From contig NZ_JAODVR010000001.1 of NCBI RefSeq assembly GCF_025399835.1, positions 2,294,001 through 2,358,000 of the forward strand: 64,000 nt of DNA, given 5' to 3'. Origin of the DNA: Haloarchaeobius sp. HME9146. GTDB taxonomy: Archaea > Halobacteriota > Halobacteria > Halobacteriales > Natrialbaceae. Position numbers and translations under genes: made by a program. Under the pieces are notes generated by a model. The model did no database searches. It had not been told where the DNA came from and saw only the letters and a list, made by a program, of their open reading frames with translations. Below, piece by piece: positions 33,439 to 41,606 of the stretch. Numbering within the stretch: position 1 is the first letter of the stretch; every line of letters starts with the position of its first letter.

Positions 33439-34770
33439 TTAGCTGGTGATGTAGTCGCCGTAGTCGTACTCGTGGTCCGCGACACTGTAGACCTGGTAGA
33501 AGCCCGGCGGGTCGCCGTTCTCGTCGAGGTCGACAGGGCCACTGACTCCCTGGTAGTTCACGTCGCTCGGACTGCCACCGTCCTGGAGGATGGCGGCTGC
33601 CTCCTCGTAGGTGAACGCTTCCTGGCCCTCGGGACGGGTCACGTCGCGGACGACCTCCTCGATGGCCGGCCCGGTGAACTCGTCCGCTGCGGTGACCGCG
33701 ATCGCCGCGACGGTGACCGCGTCGTACGCGTATGCGGACCAGACGGTCGGCGTCGTGTCGTACTCGCTCTCGAACTCCGAAACGAAGTTCTTGTAGTTCT
33801 CCTGGTCGGCCGGGGCGCTCTCGGTGATACCCTTCATGCCGTCGAGGCTGCCCTCGGGGGTGTTCCCGAGGATCTCCTCGGCGACGGTCGACTCTGCACC
33901 GAAGTAGTCGACCTGCTCGTTGTAGCCCTGGTCGAACGCGTTGTTGGCCATGACCGTGAACTCGTTCGCGTAGGTGAGGAACAGCCACGCGCTCGCGTCC
34001 GTGCCGGCCATCTCCGTCAGCAGGCTGCTGTAGGACGACTGGCCCTGGTCGTGGGGCTTGTTGTACGCGACCTCTCCGGGGAACGCCTCGGAGAAGACGC
34101 CCTGCAGACCCTGTCCGTAGTCGTTGTTGATCCACGTGACTGCGACCGAGTCGTGCCCCTCGTCGGCGACGAACTGCGCGAGCGCCTTCCCCTTGGCAGC
34201 GCCACTCGGGCTCATCCGGTTGAGGCCCGCGCGGGTCGTGAGCTCGGGGCTCGTGGAGTTCTGGCTGATCTGAACCACGTCGGTCCCCTGGACGACGCTG
34301 TCGTAGATCGCGATGGACACACCACTACCGACGGAGCCCAGGAGCAGCGGGACGCCGTCCTGGTTGACGAGCTTGGACGCCGCGTTCAGGCCCGCCTGGT
34401 TGGTACTCTCGTCGTCTTCGACTGTAATCTCGAGGGTGCCCTCACCGTTCGGGCCGACGCCGGCGTCGTTGATCTTCGAGAGTGCGAGTTCCTTTCCGCG
34501 CTTGTTACGCTTGCCGTACGGTGCCAGCGAGCCGGTGAGCGAGTCCACCATCCCGATGGTGTACGTGCTCATTCCACCGTCGCCGCCGGAGCCGCCGTCG
34601 CTGTCATCGCTGTCGCCGCCCCCGCCGCCGCCTCCGCCGCCTCCGCCGGAGCCGCCGTCGGTGTCACCGCCGCTGCTTTCGAAACAGCCAGCGCTGAGAG
34701 TTGCGATTGAGACGCCCGTTCCCGCCAGAATCTTTCTCCGCGACAATCTCCGGTTTCTATCTGATTGCAT
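33439..34770 (-). CDS. livJ: ABC transporter substrate-binding lipoprotein, LivJ-type (second importer)
   Basis: A 443-residue Liv-type receptor. The twin-arginine LSRRKILAGTG (residues 9-19) and lipobox LSAGC (Cys29) show Tat export and lipid attachment. A linker with about eleven consecutive Gly plus Asp/Ser follows, then the mature fold from YTIGMVDSLTGSLAPYGK. I chose ATG 34770: the TATA-like CTTAACC (plus-strand 34803-34809) would start transcription downstream of the other candidate at 34785. The ligand is probably an amino acid or small peptide product, given the divergent proline dehydrogenase; that is inference. Confidence 0.92.
   Translation of the reverse strand: MQSDRNRRLSRRKILAGTGVSIATLSAGCFESSGGDTDGGSGGGGGGGGGGGDSDDSDGGSGGDGGMSTYTIGMVDSLTGSLAPYGKRNKRGKELALSKINDAGVGPNGEGTLEITVEDDESTNQAGLNAASKLVNQDGVPLLLGSVGSGVSIAIYDSVVQGTDVVQISQNSTSPELTTRAGLNRMSPSGAAKGKALAQFVADEGHDSVAVTWINNDYGQGLQGVFSEAFPGEVAYNKPHDQGQSSYSSLLTEMAGTDASAWLFLTYANEFTVMANNAFDQGYNEQVDYFGAESTVAEEILGNTPEGSLDGMKGITESAPADQENYKNFVSEFESEYDTTPTVWSAYAYDAVTVAAIAVTAADEFTGPAIEEVVRDVTRPEGQEAFTYEEAAAILQDGGSPSDVNYQGVSGPVDLDENGDPPGFYQVYSVADHEYDYGDYITS
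34618..34672. repeat. Low-complexity GCC/CCG triplet tract coding the poly-Gly linker
   Basis: A short triplet-like run (ccg/cct repeats) encodes the Gly-rich tether behind the lipid-anchored Cys of the binding protein. Such tracts can vary in length by slippage; the reading frame is intact here. Confidence 0.7.
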
Positions 34771-34815
34771 GACGAACTGTACCACGCTACCACGAGACGG
34801 TGGTTAAGGTCGCTG

Positions 34816-34829
34816 CCGACCATGGTCGG
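34816..34829. promoter_or_regulatory. Perfect 14-bp palindrome next to the livJ TATA box
   Basis: CCGACCATGGTCGG is an exact palindrome. It lies just upstream of the minus-strand TATA-like element (34803-34809) of the second Liv operon, in the 141-nt region shared with the divergent proline dehydrogenase gene. It is a candidate operator. Confidence 0.45.
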
Positions 34830-34848
34830 GAGTCATTTTCATTCATGA

Positions 34849-34861
34849 TACAGGCCCTGTA
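34849..34861. promoter_or_regulatory. 13-bp palindrome upstream of proline dehydrogenase
   Basis: TACAGG-C-CCTGTA is an exact 6+1+6 palindrome about 20 nt upstream of the TATA-like ATTTAGG (about 34880-34886) of the proline dehydrogenase gene. With the palindrome at 34816-34829 it makes two candidate operators in one divergent promoter. Confidence 0.4.
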
Positions 34862-34911
34862 ACGTATGGTCGGGTGGTGATTTAGGGGGGTACTAACCCG
34901 AGTATCGTGCT

Positions 34912-35751
34912 ATGATACCGCCTATCGCGTCCAACTTCGTCGCGGGTGAGTCACCTGCGGCCGCGATCGAACACGCCGAACAGACCTCGACACGGGACGT
35001 CGGTTGCATCCTGAACCTTCTCGGCGAACACTACGAGGAGCGCCCACCCGCGGATGCGGACGCGGACGAGTACATCGAGGTCGTCGAGGCCATCGCCGAC
35101 AGCCCCGCAACGGCGTGCATCTCGGTCAAGCCCTCCCAGATCGGGCTCGACCTCGGCGACGACGTGTTCGCGGAGAACCTCGAACGCATCGTGACCGCCG
35201 CCACCGAGCACGACGTGTTCGTCTGGGTCGACATGGAGGACCACACGACCACGGACGCGACGCTCGACGCAGTCGAAGAGCTGGGACGTGCGACCGACGG
35301 GAACGTCGGCGTCTGCGTGCAGGCGAACCTCAAACGGACCCCCAACGACCTCGAACGGCTCGCAGCGGTCCCGGGGAAGGTCCGCCTCGTCAAGGGTGCC
35401 TACGACGAACCGAAGGAGGTCGCCTACAAGAAGAAGGCCCGCGTCGACGAGCAGTACCGCGAGCTGCTCGAATACATGTTCCAGGAGTTCGACGACGGCA
35501 TCGCGGTCGGCAGCCACGACCCCGAGATGATCGCCCACGCCCGCGACCTGCACGCGGAGTACGGGACGCCGTACGAGGTCCAGATGCTCATGGGTGTCCG
35601 CGAGAGCGCACAGTTCGACCTCGCCAGCGAGGACGTTGAGGTCTGGCAGTACGTCCCCTACGGCGACAAGTGGTTCCAGTACTTCTACCGGCGGGTCCGC
35701 GAGCGCAAGTCGAACGCGCTGTTCGCGCTGCGCGCCGTCCTGACCGGGTAG
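34912..35751 (+). CDS. Proline dehydrogenase (PRODH, FAD-dependent)
   Basis: A 279-residue stand-alone PRODH barrel that oxidises proline to pyrroline-5-carboxylate. Visible family features are ACISVKPSQIGL, VWVDMEDHTTTD, the Arg/Lys-rich RLVKGAYDEPKE, GSHDPEMI, YEVQMLMGVRE and the substrate-binding tail WFQYFYRRVRERKSN, whose RRxxER is the proline-carboxylate site. The next enzyme (P5C dehydrogenase) is not in the window. The TATA-like element lies about 29 nt upstream. It is divergent from the second Liv importer and close to an HTH-10 regulator and an Xaa-Pro-type aminopeptidase. Confidence 0.93.
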   Translation: MIPPIASNFVAGESPAAAIEHAEQTSTRDVGCILNLLGEHYEERPPADADADEYIEVVEAIADSPATACISVKPSQIGLDLGDDVFAENLERIVTAATEHDVFVWVDMEDHTTTDATLDAVEELGRATDGNVGVCVQANLKRTPNDLERLAAVPGKVRLVKGAYDEPKEVAYKKKARVDEQYRELLEYMFQEFDDGIAVGSHDPEMIAHARDLHAEYGTPYEVQMLMGVRESAQFDLASEDVEVWQYVPYGDKWFQYFYRRVRERKSNALFALRAVLTG

Positions 35752-35817
35752 GAGCGTTCGGGCGGGACCGACGAGTCCCGGCAGTCGATGGGTCCGCGAT
35801 TTCTCTAACCGTATCGC

Positions 35818-36225
35818 TCAGGAGGGGCAGTCGTTGTAGCCGATTCCCGAGACCTGGAGTTGTCTCGCCTGTGTGCGTCGTCCAGTGATTCTGACACAGG
35901 AATCGCCGTCGGCGGCGAAGAGGGAGATGTCCTGTCTCGCGTTCTGGCCCCCGGTCGTCAGTGTTATCGTGTAGTCTCCCGGTTCCGCGACTGGGTGGTC
36001 GAGTGCGACGGCAGCGTTCCCTGCAACCGGCTGTGCCGTTTCGAACACCGTCTCCCCGGCAGTGTCCACGACTGCCACGTCGAAGACGACCTCCTCGTCC
36101 GACAGGTTCTCCAGTTCGAGCACCGCTATCGTCAGCGCCTCCCCCCCGGATTCGCGGGAGCTACAGCCAGCAACAGTCGTGAGGAGGGCTGGCACCGAGA
36201 ACGCGAGGAAGCGACGACGCTTCAT
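35818..36225 (-). CDS. Small lipoprotein, unknown function
   Basis: A 135-residue lipoprotein with signal MKRRRFLAFSVPALLTTVAGC (21 residues; lipobox Cys at residue 21). The mature part is a single beta-sandwich-like domain (AVLELENLSDEEVVFDVAVVD ... GDYTITLTTG) with Cys residues in DSCVRITG and YNDCPS that could pair. An ATG three codons upstream is possible. It is convergent with proline dehydrogenase and shows no enzymatic motif. Confidence 0.75.
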   Translation of the reverse strand: MKRRRFLAFSVPALLTTVAGCSSRESGGEALTIAVLELENLSDEEVVFDVAVVDTAGETVFETAQPVAGNAAVALDHPVAEPGDYTITLTTGGQNARQDISLFAADGDSCVRITGRRTQARQLQVSGIGYNDCPS

Positions 36226-36364
36226 ACGTCGCACGCAGCGACGCGCTACTGATTACCTTTTATACTCGCCGAAGGGCGACCGGTTTCGGCACGATCTGGC
36301 TCCAGCTACCGCTCCTTCGTGTAGTGACAAAAGCACCGGTGAGCGCGTGGGCCCACCGACTCGC

Positions 36365-37111
36365 TCAGTTCGATTCGGGGTCGAGCAGTTTCGATTCTGC
36401 CTTCCGCAGGTGTTCGAGCAGCGTGGTCTTCGAGACCTCGAGCTCCGAGGCGAGTTCGCGGGTCGAGACGCCGCGGGGCCACTGGTAGTAGCCGCGCTCG
36501 CGGGCGTGCTCGAACACTTCACGCTGGGTGTCCGTCAGCGAGTCCATCCGCCAGCGTTTGTCGTTCAGCGGCGTGTCGAAGGAGGTGATGCTCGCCACCT
36601 CGATATCCGCGCCCGCTTCCTCACGGACGGCGTCGAGTTCGGGTTCGACCTGGTCGCGGGTTCCCGAGAACACCACCTGCCAGGACTCTCGCCCGTCCTC
36701 GATGCGACACGGGGCGTTGTGGACGAACCCGTGCGAGAGCAGTGTCGGACACACCATATCACCCGGGTCGTAGTCCAGGAAGAACTCGCGGGCGACGTTC
36801 CCCGGTGTCGTCGATTGCCCGGCGTAGTCGAAGCGTTCCTGTAACTCCTTGACCTCCCCTGTCAATCTGGAGTCCTGGATGATCGCGAGCAGGTCCTCCA
36901 CCTCGCCTGTCGTCTCCCCATACGCGGTGAACAGTCCGCGGACGGTCTGGTCGACCGACCCATCCGGGCCGTCGTAGATGGCGTGTGCGATGACGCCACC
37001 GTCCACATCTTCCGTCGATTCACATGCCCAGCAGTTCGGGTGCCACAGGTCGAGCGTCAGCCGCGTTCCCATAAACCGCCCACCCTCGTTCGTCTGCGAT
37101 GCGCCTGTCAT
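36365..37111 (-). CDS. HTH-10 family (bacterio-opsin-activator-like) transcriptional regulator
   Basis: A 248-residue regulator. The C-terminal HTH_10 domain is clear: LTDTQREVFEHARERGYY, then WPRGVSTRELASELEVSKTTLLEHLRKAESKLL. The N-terminal 180 residues form a sensor-like domain beginning RLTLDLWHPNCWACE, typical of halo-specific HTH-10 proteins, with Cys/His residues that could bind metal. The TATA-like CATATAG (minus strand, 37133-37139) allows a leaderless ATG at 37111; the internal ATG at 37072 (MGTRLTLDLW) is the alternative. Between the aminopeptidase and proline dehydrogenase genes, it is a plausible regulator of proline or peptide use (inference). Confidence 0.9.
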   Translation of the reverse strand: MTGASQTNEGGRFMGTRLTLDLWHPNCWACESTEDVDGGVIAHAIYDGPDGSVDQTVRGLFTAYGETTGEVEDLLAIIQDSRLTGEVKELQERFDYAGQSTTPGNVAREFFLDYDPGDMVCPTLLSHGFVHNAPCRIEDGRESWQVVFSGTRDQVEPELDAVREEAGADIEVASITSFDTPLNDKRWRMDSLTDTQREVFEHARERGYYQWPRGVSTRELASELEVSKTTLLEHLRKAESKLLDPESN

Positions 37112-37222
37112 GGGGGAGTAACTTGCGTCAAGCTATATGAAGCTAGTGCCAACAATTCCCATACTTTAATAAACAAGCTGTCAGGACTTCTCTCCGATAC
37201 GTTCACCGCCGCTTGCCCCGCC

Positions 37223-38332
37223 TCAGAGCGATTCCCAGGTCCGCGGCGAGTGGTTCAGGCGCTCGCAGCCGTCGTCGGTGACGACCACGAGGTCCTCGAT
37301 ACGGACGCCGAACCGTCCGTCGAGGTAGATGCCGGGCTCGACCGAGAACACCATCCCGGGTTCGAGCACCTGGTCGTTCCCCTCGACGATGTACGGTGGC
37401 TCGTGGACCTCGAGGCCCACACCGTGGCCGGTCCGGTGGATGAACTCGTCGCCGTAGCCAGCGTCCTCGATGACACGCCGGGTGGCCCGGTCGACTGCCT
37501 GTGCCTCGACCCCGGGCTCGACGGCGGCGACGCCGGCTTCCAGTGCCTCCAGGACGACCCGGTGGACCTCCTCGAACCCTTCGGGTGGGTCCCCCGCGAA
37601 CACCACGGTCCGGGTCTGGTCACCGGGATAATGGTCGACGAACGCCCCGAAGTCGAGGACCACGGGGTCACCGCGCTGGATCTCCCTGTCGCCGTGGCTG
37701 TGGTGCGGTTTCGCCCCGTTGGGGCCCGAGCCGACGATGACGTCGAAGGCCAGGCCGCCGCCACCCGCGCCTGCCAGGGTGGACTCTATCTCCTCTGCGA
37801 GTTCGCGCTCTGTCAGGCCGACCGCCGCGCCGCCGAGCTTGCGAATCTCTTCGCTGGCCTGGTCTGACACCTCGGCCGCCCGCCGGAGTGCATCGAGTTC
37901 GGTGTCGTCCTTGCGCAGACGCAGGTCGTCGAACACCTCGCTGGCGAGCCCGAAGGTCGCGTCGGGCAGCGCGGCTTCGAGGTCCTGCGTGAACCTGGCC
38001 CACATGGTGTCGTCGACGAGGAGATGGCCCCCGGCGAGGTCGAGGTCGTCTGCGATGGTCTTCACAGCCTCGACGGGGTCGTCGCCGTCGGCCCACGTCC
38101 GGACGTCGGAGACCCACGATTCGTCGCGAATCTGTGAGGCGTACAGCTTCGGGACGAGGAAGACCGGGTCCCCCGTCTCGGGCACGAACAGGAACAGGTG
38201 GCGCTCGGCTGGTTCCTCGTGGAAGCCACTCGCGTAGTACAGGTTCGGACTGGGGAACAGCACCGCGGCGTCCGCGTCGACGGCTTCGAGTCGCTCTTGA
38301 CAGGCGCGGGCCCGTCGCTCGAAATCGTTCAT
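37223..38332 (-). CDS. Xaa-Pro aminopeptidase/prolidase (M24)
   Basis: A 369-residue M24 metallopeptidase. The creatinase-like N-domain (NLYYASGFHEEPAERHLFLF) is followed by the pita-bread domain with all five metal ligands: Asp and Asp in VVLDFGAFVDHYPGDQTRT, His in RTGHGVGLEVHEPP, Glu in FSVEPGIY and Glu in GVRIEDLVVV. It would release N-terminal residues before proline or split Xaa-Pro dipeptides in the cytosol. The supply of proline fits the nearby proline dehydrogenase. It serves as an in-window reference for the divergent M24-fold protein at 20182. Confidence 0.93.
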   Translation of the reverse strand: MNDFERRARACQERLEAVDADAAVLFPSPNLYYASGFHEEPAERHLFLFVPETGDPVFLVPKLYASQIRDESWVSDVRTWADGDDPVEAVKTIADDLDLAGGHLLVDDTMWARFTQDLEAALPDATFGLASEVFDDLRLRKDDTELDALRRAAEVSDQASEEIRKLGGAAVGLTERELAEEIESTLAGAGGGGLAFDVIVGSGPNGAKPHHSHGDREIQRGDPVVLDFGAFVDHYPGDQTRTVVFAGDPPEGFEEVHRVVLEALEAGVAAVEPGVEAQAVDRATRRVIEDAGYGDEFIHRTGHGVGLEVHEPPYIVEGNDQVLEPGMVFSVEPGIYLDGRFGVRIEDLVVVTDDGCERLNHSPRTWESL

Positions 38333-38479
38333 GTCGGTCTAGTTGGTGCGCCACCGTCAAGTAGTTCCCGTGTATCGGTTTCGGTGATGCGTAGCCGGGC
38401 CGTGGGTTCGGTGGCTCGGGTGTCCGCGAGTCTATGATGTGCGACGAGAACGCGATGCACTCCTCGACTCCCCCTCGGT

Positions 38480-38489
38480 TTGATATAAC
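38480..38489 (+). promoter_or_regulatory. TATA-like promoter
   Basis: TTGATATAAC is centred 27 nt before the ATG at 38511, indicating a leaderless transcript of the small membrane protein gene. Confidence 0.6.
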
Positions 38490-38510
38490 TGAACCTACAT
38501 CATCCGGTCG

Positions 38511-38867
38511 ATGCGACGGCGTTCGAGAGACCCCGGCGACAAGCTACCGAGAGAGGAGATAGTAGGCCAGTTCGCCGCTATCGGGTTCTTCGTCGGTGTG
38601 TTCACGTTCGCAGCGGGCGCACCACGAAGACGGGGCGTGCAGGGGCTGATTCCACCGAAGGTCAAAGGCGTCCTGTTCTTCGGCGGAATCGCACTCTGTC
38701 TCCTCTCTGTCGTCGTCGGGTTCCGGTACGGAACCTTCGCTCGCTTCAACGTGCACTACAACGAGGAGACTGGTCGAATCGAAGGGCACTGGATGGGCCG
38801 CATACAGGACCTCGTCGACCCGCCCGACTCGAAGGGGTCGGACGGCCCGAGCGACCGCGAAGACTGA
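38511..38867 (+). CDS. Small membrane protein, unknown function
   Basis: A 118-residue protein with a basic N-terminus, two hydrophobic helices (IVGQFAAIGFFVGVFTFAAG and VLFFGGIALCLLSVVVGF) and a polar C-terminal segment of about 45 residues with FNVHYNEETGRIEGH. A well-placed TATA-like box supports the start and expression. No family is recognised. Confidence 0.75.
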   Translation: MRRRSRDPGDKLPREEIVGQFAAIGFFVGVFTFAAGAPRRRGVQGLIPPKVKGVLFFGGIALCLLSVVVGFRYGTFARFNVHYNEETGRIEGHWMGRIQDLVDPPDSKGSDGPSDRED

Positions 38868-38935
38868 CCACCGAAACGTACGCCTCTCTGCCGATGGGGG
38901 AACGACTTTCAGGTATCCCGGCAAATTTCACGAGT

Positions 38936-39943
38936 ATGAAACTCGGTACGGGACTGTTCACCTGCCAGCGACGTCCGGACGACGACCGGACCACGACGGA
39001 GATCTACGACGAGATGCTCGAACTCGGCCGGACCATCGACGAGGCCGGCCTCGACAGCATGTGGGTGTCCGAGCACCACTTCACCGAGGACGAGTACCTC
39101 CCGGGGACGATGCCCTCGCTGTCGGCGCTCGCGGCCCAGACCGAGAACGTCGAGCTGGGGACCTGTATCGCGCTCGCGCCGCTGTACGACGGGGTCCGCC
39201 TCGCCGAGGACGCGGCGACGGTCGACCACGTCTCGCACGACCGATTGACCCTCGGGCTGGCCATCGGCTCGAACCCGAGCGAGTTCGAGGCGTTCGGCGT
39301 CCCCATCGAGGAGCGCGCCGACCGGCTGGCCGACCAGGTGAAGCTCCTGCGAGCGGCGTGGTCCGAGGGTCCGCTGGACTACGACTCCGAGTTCCACGAC
39401 ATCGACCCGAGCGTCAACGTCACGCCGAAGCCCGTGGACGAGGACGTGCCCATCATGCTCGGCGGGGCGGCGAAGCCCGCGGTTCGCCGGGCAGCACGGG
39501 AGGCCGACGCGTGGTGTGCACCCTCGAAGCTCTCCATCGGCGGCCTGAAGAAGCGCGTCGAGGACATCCGGAACGTCCGCGACGAGGAGGACGTAGACGG
39601 CGACTTCGAGGTCTACATCATCAAGCACGGGTTCGTCGCCGACTCCAAGGAGGAGGCGTGGAACAAAATGAAGCCGGGCTACTTCTACATCCAGCGTCGC
39701 TACGCGGAACTGTTCTCCGGCGAGGACGTCGACGAACTCCCCGAAGAGCGCAAGGAAGAGCTGAAGAAACAGGCCATCTACGGGACGCCCGAGCAGGTGG
39801 TCGAGCGCCTCGAGAAGTACCGCGACGCGCTGGGCGACGACGTCCACGTCATCTTCCGCACCTACCACCCCGGCATCGGGACGGAGACGATGAAAGAGTG
39901 CATCCAGCGCCTCGGGAGCGAGGTCGCCCCGGAACTGCGGTAG
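38936..39943 (+). CDS. Luciferase-like (LLM class) flavin/F420-dependent oxidoreductase
   Basis: A 335-residue TIM-barrel monooxygenase of the bacterial-luciferase superfamily. Typical elements are the N-terminal MKLGTGLFT strand, SMWVSEHHFTED, LGTCIALAPLYDGVRLAEDAA split across strand 4, GRLTLGLAIGSN-type strand (here DRLTLGLAIGSN), VPIMLGGAAKPAV and the C-terminal YGTPEQVVERLEKY. The cofactor is FMN or F420, both found in haloarchaea; the substrate is unknown. The ATG giving MKLGTG is chosen because the first barrel strand starts there. It is convergent with a GNAT gene. Confidence 0.9.
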   Translation: MKLGTGLFTCQRRPDDDRTTTEIYDEMLELGRTIDEAGLDSMWVSEHHFTEDEYLPGTMPSLSALAAQTENVELGTCIALAPLYDGVRLAEDAATVDHVSHDRLTLGLAIGSNPSEFEAFGVPIEERADRLADQVKLLRAAWSEGPLDYDSEFHDIDPSVNVTPKPVDEDVPIMLGGAAKPAVRRAAREADAWCAPSKLSIGGLKKRVEDIRNVRDEEDVDGDFEVYIIKHGFVADSKEEAWNKMKPGYFYIQRRYAELFSGEDVDELPEERKEELKKQAIYGTPEQVVERLEKYRDALGDDVHVIFRTYHPGIGTETMKECIQRLGSEVAPELR

Positions 39944-39953
39944 GGTAGCCGTC

Positions 39954-40493
39954 TCACTCCTCGTTCTGCTCGCGCCACTCCTCTTCCAGTAGCCCCCAGC
40001 TCAGCAGGTCGTGGTACGTGCCGTCGACGAACGCGGTCTTCCTGGCGGTCCCTTCGTGCTCGAAGCCAGCTTTCTGGAGCACCTGCTGGGACGCCGCGTT
40101 CTGGCCGACCGTCTTCGCCTGCACGCGGTGCAGTCCCAGCGAGTCGAAGGCGTACTCGAGCCCGAGTTCGACCGCCGCCGTGGCGTAGCCGTTGCCCCCC
40201 TCGCCGGGGAGCACGAAGTACGAGAAGTCACAGATGCGGGATTGCCAGTGGATGCGCTTGACCTGCAAGAGGCCGACCAGCCCGTCGGAGTCGATGGCGA
40301 ACGGGACGTGTCGGTCGTCGTCGTGCCACCCCCGGACCAGCTCCTCGAACGGGCCTTCCGGCTGGGGTTCGACCGTATCGAGCATCCGCCAGACGTCGGG
40401 GTCGTTCCAGGCGGCCCGGAGTGCCGGCAGGTCCTCGGTCTCGATGGGACGGAGCGACACCCGCCCGTCGGAGAGGAAGGCGTGTTCGGTCAT
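39954..40493 (-). CDS. GNAT acetyltransferase, RimJ/RimL-like
   Basis: A 179-residue GNAT-fold enzyme of the RimJ/RimL type, which acetylates protein N-termini or small amines. It opens with RVSLRPIETEDLPALRAAWNDPDV, and the acetyl-CoA site is LPGEGGNGYATAAVELGLEYAF, followed by LHRVQAKTVGQNAASQQVLQKAGFEHEG spread over the last strands. It is a single gene between two plus-strand genes. Confidence 0.9.
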   Translation of the reverse strand: MTEHAFLSDGRVSLRPIETEDLPALRAAWNDPDVWRMLDTVEPQPEGPFEELVRGWHDDDRHVPFAIDSDGLVGLLQVKRIHWQSRICDFSYFVLPGEGGNGYATAAVELGLEYAFDSLGLHRVQAKTVGQNAASQQVLQKAGFEHEGTARKTAFVDGTYHDLLSWGLLEEEWREQNEE

Positions 40494-40644
40494 GGGTAGT
40501 GATAGCGTGCTGGCGAGAAAGAGGCGTCGGAGTCCATCGTCCCTGCGACCGGGCTGTCAGCTTCACTTGCGACGGTGGTGGGTGGCCGGTGCGTCGCCCT
40601 ACGACGACCGGGAGGTTCTTTCCACCGCCCCGCGAACTCCCGCC

Positions 40645-41202
40645 ATGGGATTCCACACGTTCCCGGTCGACCGCGCCGAGAAACTGGAAGACGAATCGCG
40701 GTATCGCTACTGTTCCCGCGAGGAGCTCGTCGCCGCACTCTCGCTCTCGGGAGCGGAGACGGTGGCTGACCTCGGGAGTGGCACCGGGTTCTACACCGAC
40801 GACGTGGCCCCCTTTGCGGGCAAGACCTACGCCGTCGACGTCCAGAGCGAGATGCACGACATCTACCGCGAGAAGGGCCTCCCAGAGGGTGTCGAACTCG
40901 TCACAGCGAGCATCGGCGACCTCCCGTTCGGTGACGGCGAACTCGACGCCGCCTTCTCGACGATGACGTACCACGAGTACGCCGACGATGCCGCCCTCGC
41001 CGAACTCGCCCGCGTCCTCGGTTCCGGGGGACGCCTCGTGACGGTCGACTGGTCGGGCAACGGTGACGGCGAGTCCGGGCCGCCGACGGACGAGCGCTTC
41101 ACGCTGGAGGAGGCCGTCGCGCACCACGAGGCAGCCGGGTTCAGCGTCGACGTGGCCAGCGAACGACCCGAGACGTTCCTGCTGGCCGCTCGCCTCGACT
41201 GA
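40645..41202 (+). CDS. Class I SAM-dependent methyltransferase
   Basis: A 185-residue small methyltransferase. Motif I is VADLGSGTGFYTD, the acidic motif II residue lies in TYAVDVQSEM, and the post-I strand ASIGDLPFGDGELDAAFS and ELARVLGSGGRLVTVDW are clear. The N-terminal HTFPVDRAEKLEDESRYRYCS is characteristic of UbiE/arsenite-type small relatives, but the target is unknown. The ATG giving MGFHTF is chosen because the family starts there. Confidence 0.88.
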   Translation: MGFHTFPVDRAEKLEDESRYRYCSREELVAALSLSGAETVADLGSGTGFYTDDVAPFAGKTYAVDVQSEMHDIYREKGLPEGVELVTASIGDLPFGDGELDAAFSTMTYHEYADDAALAELARVLGSGGRLVTVDWSGNGDGESGPPTDERFTLEEAVAHHEAAGFSVDVASERPETFLLAARLD

Positions 41203-41378
41203 CCACCTCCTCGACTGCCTACCCCTTCGACCGACCGCCCGCTCCGGGTTTCAGGGGAGTGTGACCAATCGTCCACTTCTCGTGTAGGTATGTGTATAAT
41301 GACCTATGATGGGTTCTATCAGTATACCCTTGTTACAGGATAATCCTTAATGGTGCGAACGGTTCACATCCGAGTACG

Positions 41379-41522
41379 ATGGTACGAACCGACCCTTACA
41401 CGCCGACCCGATCCGAGTACGAGTGCGTCCGCTGTGGCTCGCGCGTCGAGTCTCCGAGCGCAACGTGCAACCACCCGCTCTGTGACGGCGAACTCCGAAA
41501 CGTCGCCGTCTCGCGGGAGTAA
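41379..41522 (+). CDS. Rubrerythrin-like zinc-ribbon microprotein, second copy
   Basis: A 47-residue protein with Cys pairs YECVRCG and CNHPLCDGELRN; it ends VAVSRE like its relative at 8094-8213 (VSLPRE). The first pair is CxxC, while the second is stretched (CNHPLC), which may alter metal geometry. The TATA-like TCCTTAATG about 32 nt upstream and an AT-rich region (41290-41350) suggest its own promoter. Function unknown; a redox or regulatory small zinc protein is possible. Confidence 0.8.
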   Translation: MVRTDPYTPTRSEYECVRCGSRVESPSATCNHPLCDGELRNVAVSRE

Positions 41523-41606
41523 CGACCGACCGGCGAAACAGAACCCACCGCGCGACTCCAGTCGGGTCGCACACCTCGATTCTATCCGTTTTCCGCGCTC
41601 TCGCAG

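Noticed and set aside
34618-34672. Poly-Gly tract considered as a frameshift or sequencing error
   Set aside because: The frame continues intact into the conserved binding-protein fold, and Gly/Asp linkers after the lipobox are usual in haloarchaeal lipoproteins.
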